This document shows positions 5,211-5,497 of a stretch of 5,497 nt of DNA, one piece after another. A model generated the notes under the pieces. It did no database searches. It saw only the letters and a list, made by a program, of their open reading frames with translations, and had not been told where the DNA came from. Position numbers and translations under genes: made by a program. Source of the stretch: Thermoflexales bacterium (GTDB taxonomy: Bacteria > Chloroflexota > Anaerolineae > Fen-1058); assembly GCA_017999195.1 (NCBI GenBank), contig JAGOBP010000306.1, forward strand, positions 1 to 5,497, written 5' to 3'. Every line of letters starts with the position of its first letter. Positions within the stretch are counted from its first letter, which is position 1.

Positions 5211-5215
5211 AAGCT

Positions 5216-5497
5216 TTAGAGCAACTCAAACTTGGCCTGGGCACGAATGTCCCGCGACGACGAGCCGACCAACACTTCAAACACACCCGATTCCGCCACC
5301 CATTGTTTCCGATCGGGATCGTAAAACGATAGCGCGCGCTCGTTCAACTCAAACTCAATCGTCTTGGCTTCGCCCGCTTGCAGCGCCACTTTGGCAAAGC
5401 CTTTCAGTTCTTTCACAGGCCGCTGCAGCGTGGCTTGCTCATCGCGCACATACACTTGCACCGTTTCTTGTCCGGCAACCGCGCCCACATTCTTCAC
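5216..5497 (-). CDS. Glycoside hydrolase family 3 (beta-glucosidase-like), C-terminal fibronectin III-like domain, partial
   Basis: The last 93 codons of a gene that continues beyond the right edge; the first codon in the window is an internal GTG (Val), not a start. The fragment is a complete-looking fibronectin type III-like domain of the kind that closes GH3 beta-glucosidases and related glycosidases: KNVGAVAGQETVQVYV, then RPVKELKGFAKV, an ELNERALSFYD strand and FEVLVGSSSRDIR near the end, finishing at TAA 5216-5218. The catalytic barrel and nucleophile are outside the window, so the sugar specificity is unknown. This domain normally helps fold or substrate contact and is not catalytic. 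The gene reads the same way as the PLP enzyme, but a 60-bp palindromic repeat lies between them and the function is unrelated, so I doubt they share an operon. Confidence 0.9.
   Translation of the reverse strand: MKNVGAVAGQETVQVYVRDEQATLQRPVKELKGFAKVALQAGEAKTIEFELNERALSFYDPDRKQWVAESGVFEVLVGSSSRDIRAQAKFELL

Overview
The window holds six intact or edge-truncated genes, one frameshifted gene and one edge fragment, arranged as two convergent groups that meet at a strong hairpin near 2697-2727. Nearly everything relates to amino-acid or PLP chemistry. The organism is probably a bacterium of the Chloroflexota (Anaerolineae-like). This is an inference: coding sequence looks moderately GC-rich, Shine-Dalgarno sites are clear, and the gaps carry degenerate TACGCA/TGCGTAAT and ATTCGTGG repeats that I associate with genomes of that kind. 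No rRNA or other decisive marker is present.

Plus strand (1-2683): the C-terminal end of an Lrp/AsnC-type regulator, then a compact homoserine-dehydrogenase-family oxidoreductase 8 bp downstream, then a tyrosine phenol-lyase after a 76-bp gap. All three point the same way and may form one amino-acid-responsive unit. The lyase carries every tyrosine phenol-lyase-specific residue I could check against my memory of the Citrobacter enzyme, at a constant offset of 13, so it is called as tyrosine phenol-lyase and not tryptophanase.

Minus strand (5497-2728, read right to left): the C-terminal fibronectin-like domain of a GH3 glycosidase, a 91-bp gap filled by an imperfect palindrome, a VC1184-type class V PLP enzyme, a RidA-family protein, a small cupin and an ACT-domain protein. 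The last three are packed with a 4-bp overlap and a 0-bp junction, so they are almost certainly co-transcribed. The ACT gene is split by a one-base deletion at a GGGCCC run and appears as two fragments in different frames.

How they may work together (inference): tyrosine phenol-lyase works through an aminoacrylate intermediate, and RidA proteins classically remove free aminoacrylate/imines. However, this RidA lacks the usual arginine, and the two genes are convergent, so a shared pathway is only a hypothesis. The window looks like an amino-acid catabolism or housekeeping neighbourhood. I found no convincing wholly new system; the points most worth checking are the frameshift, the repeat families and the enzymes with altered catalytic residues.
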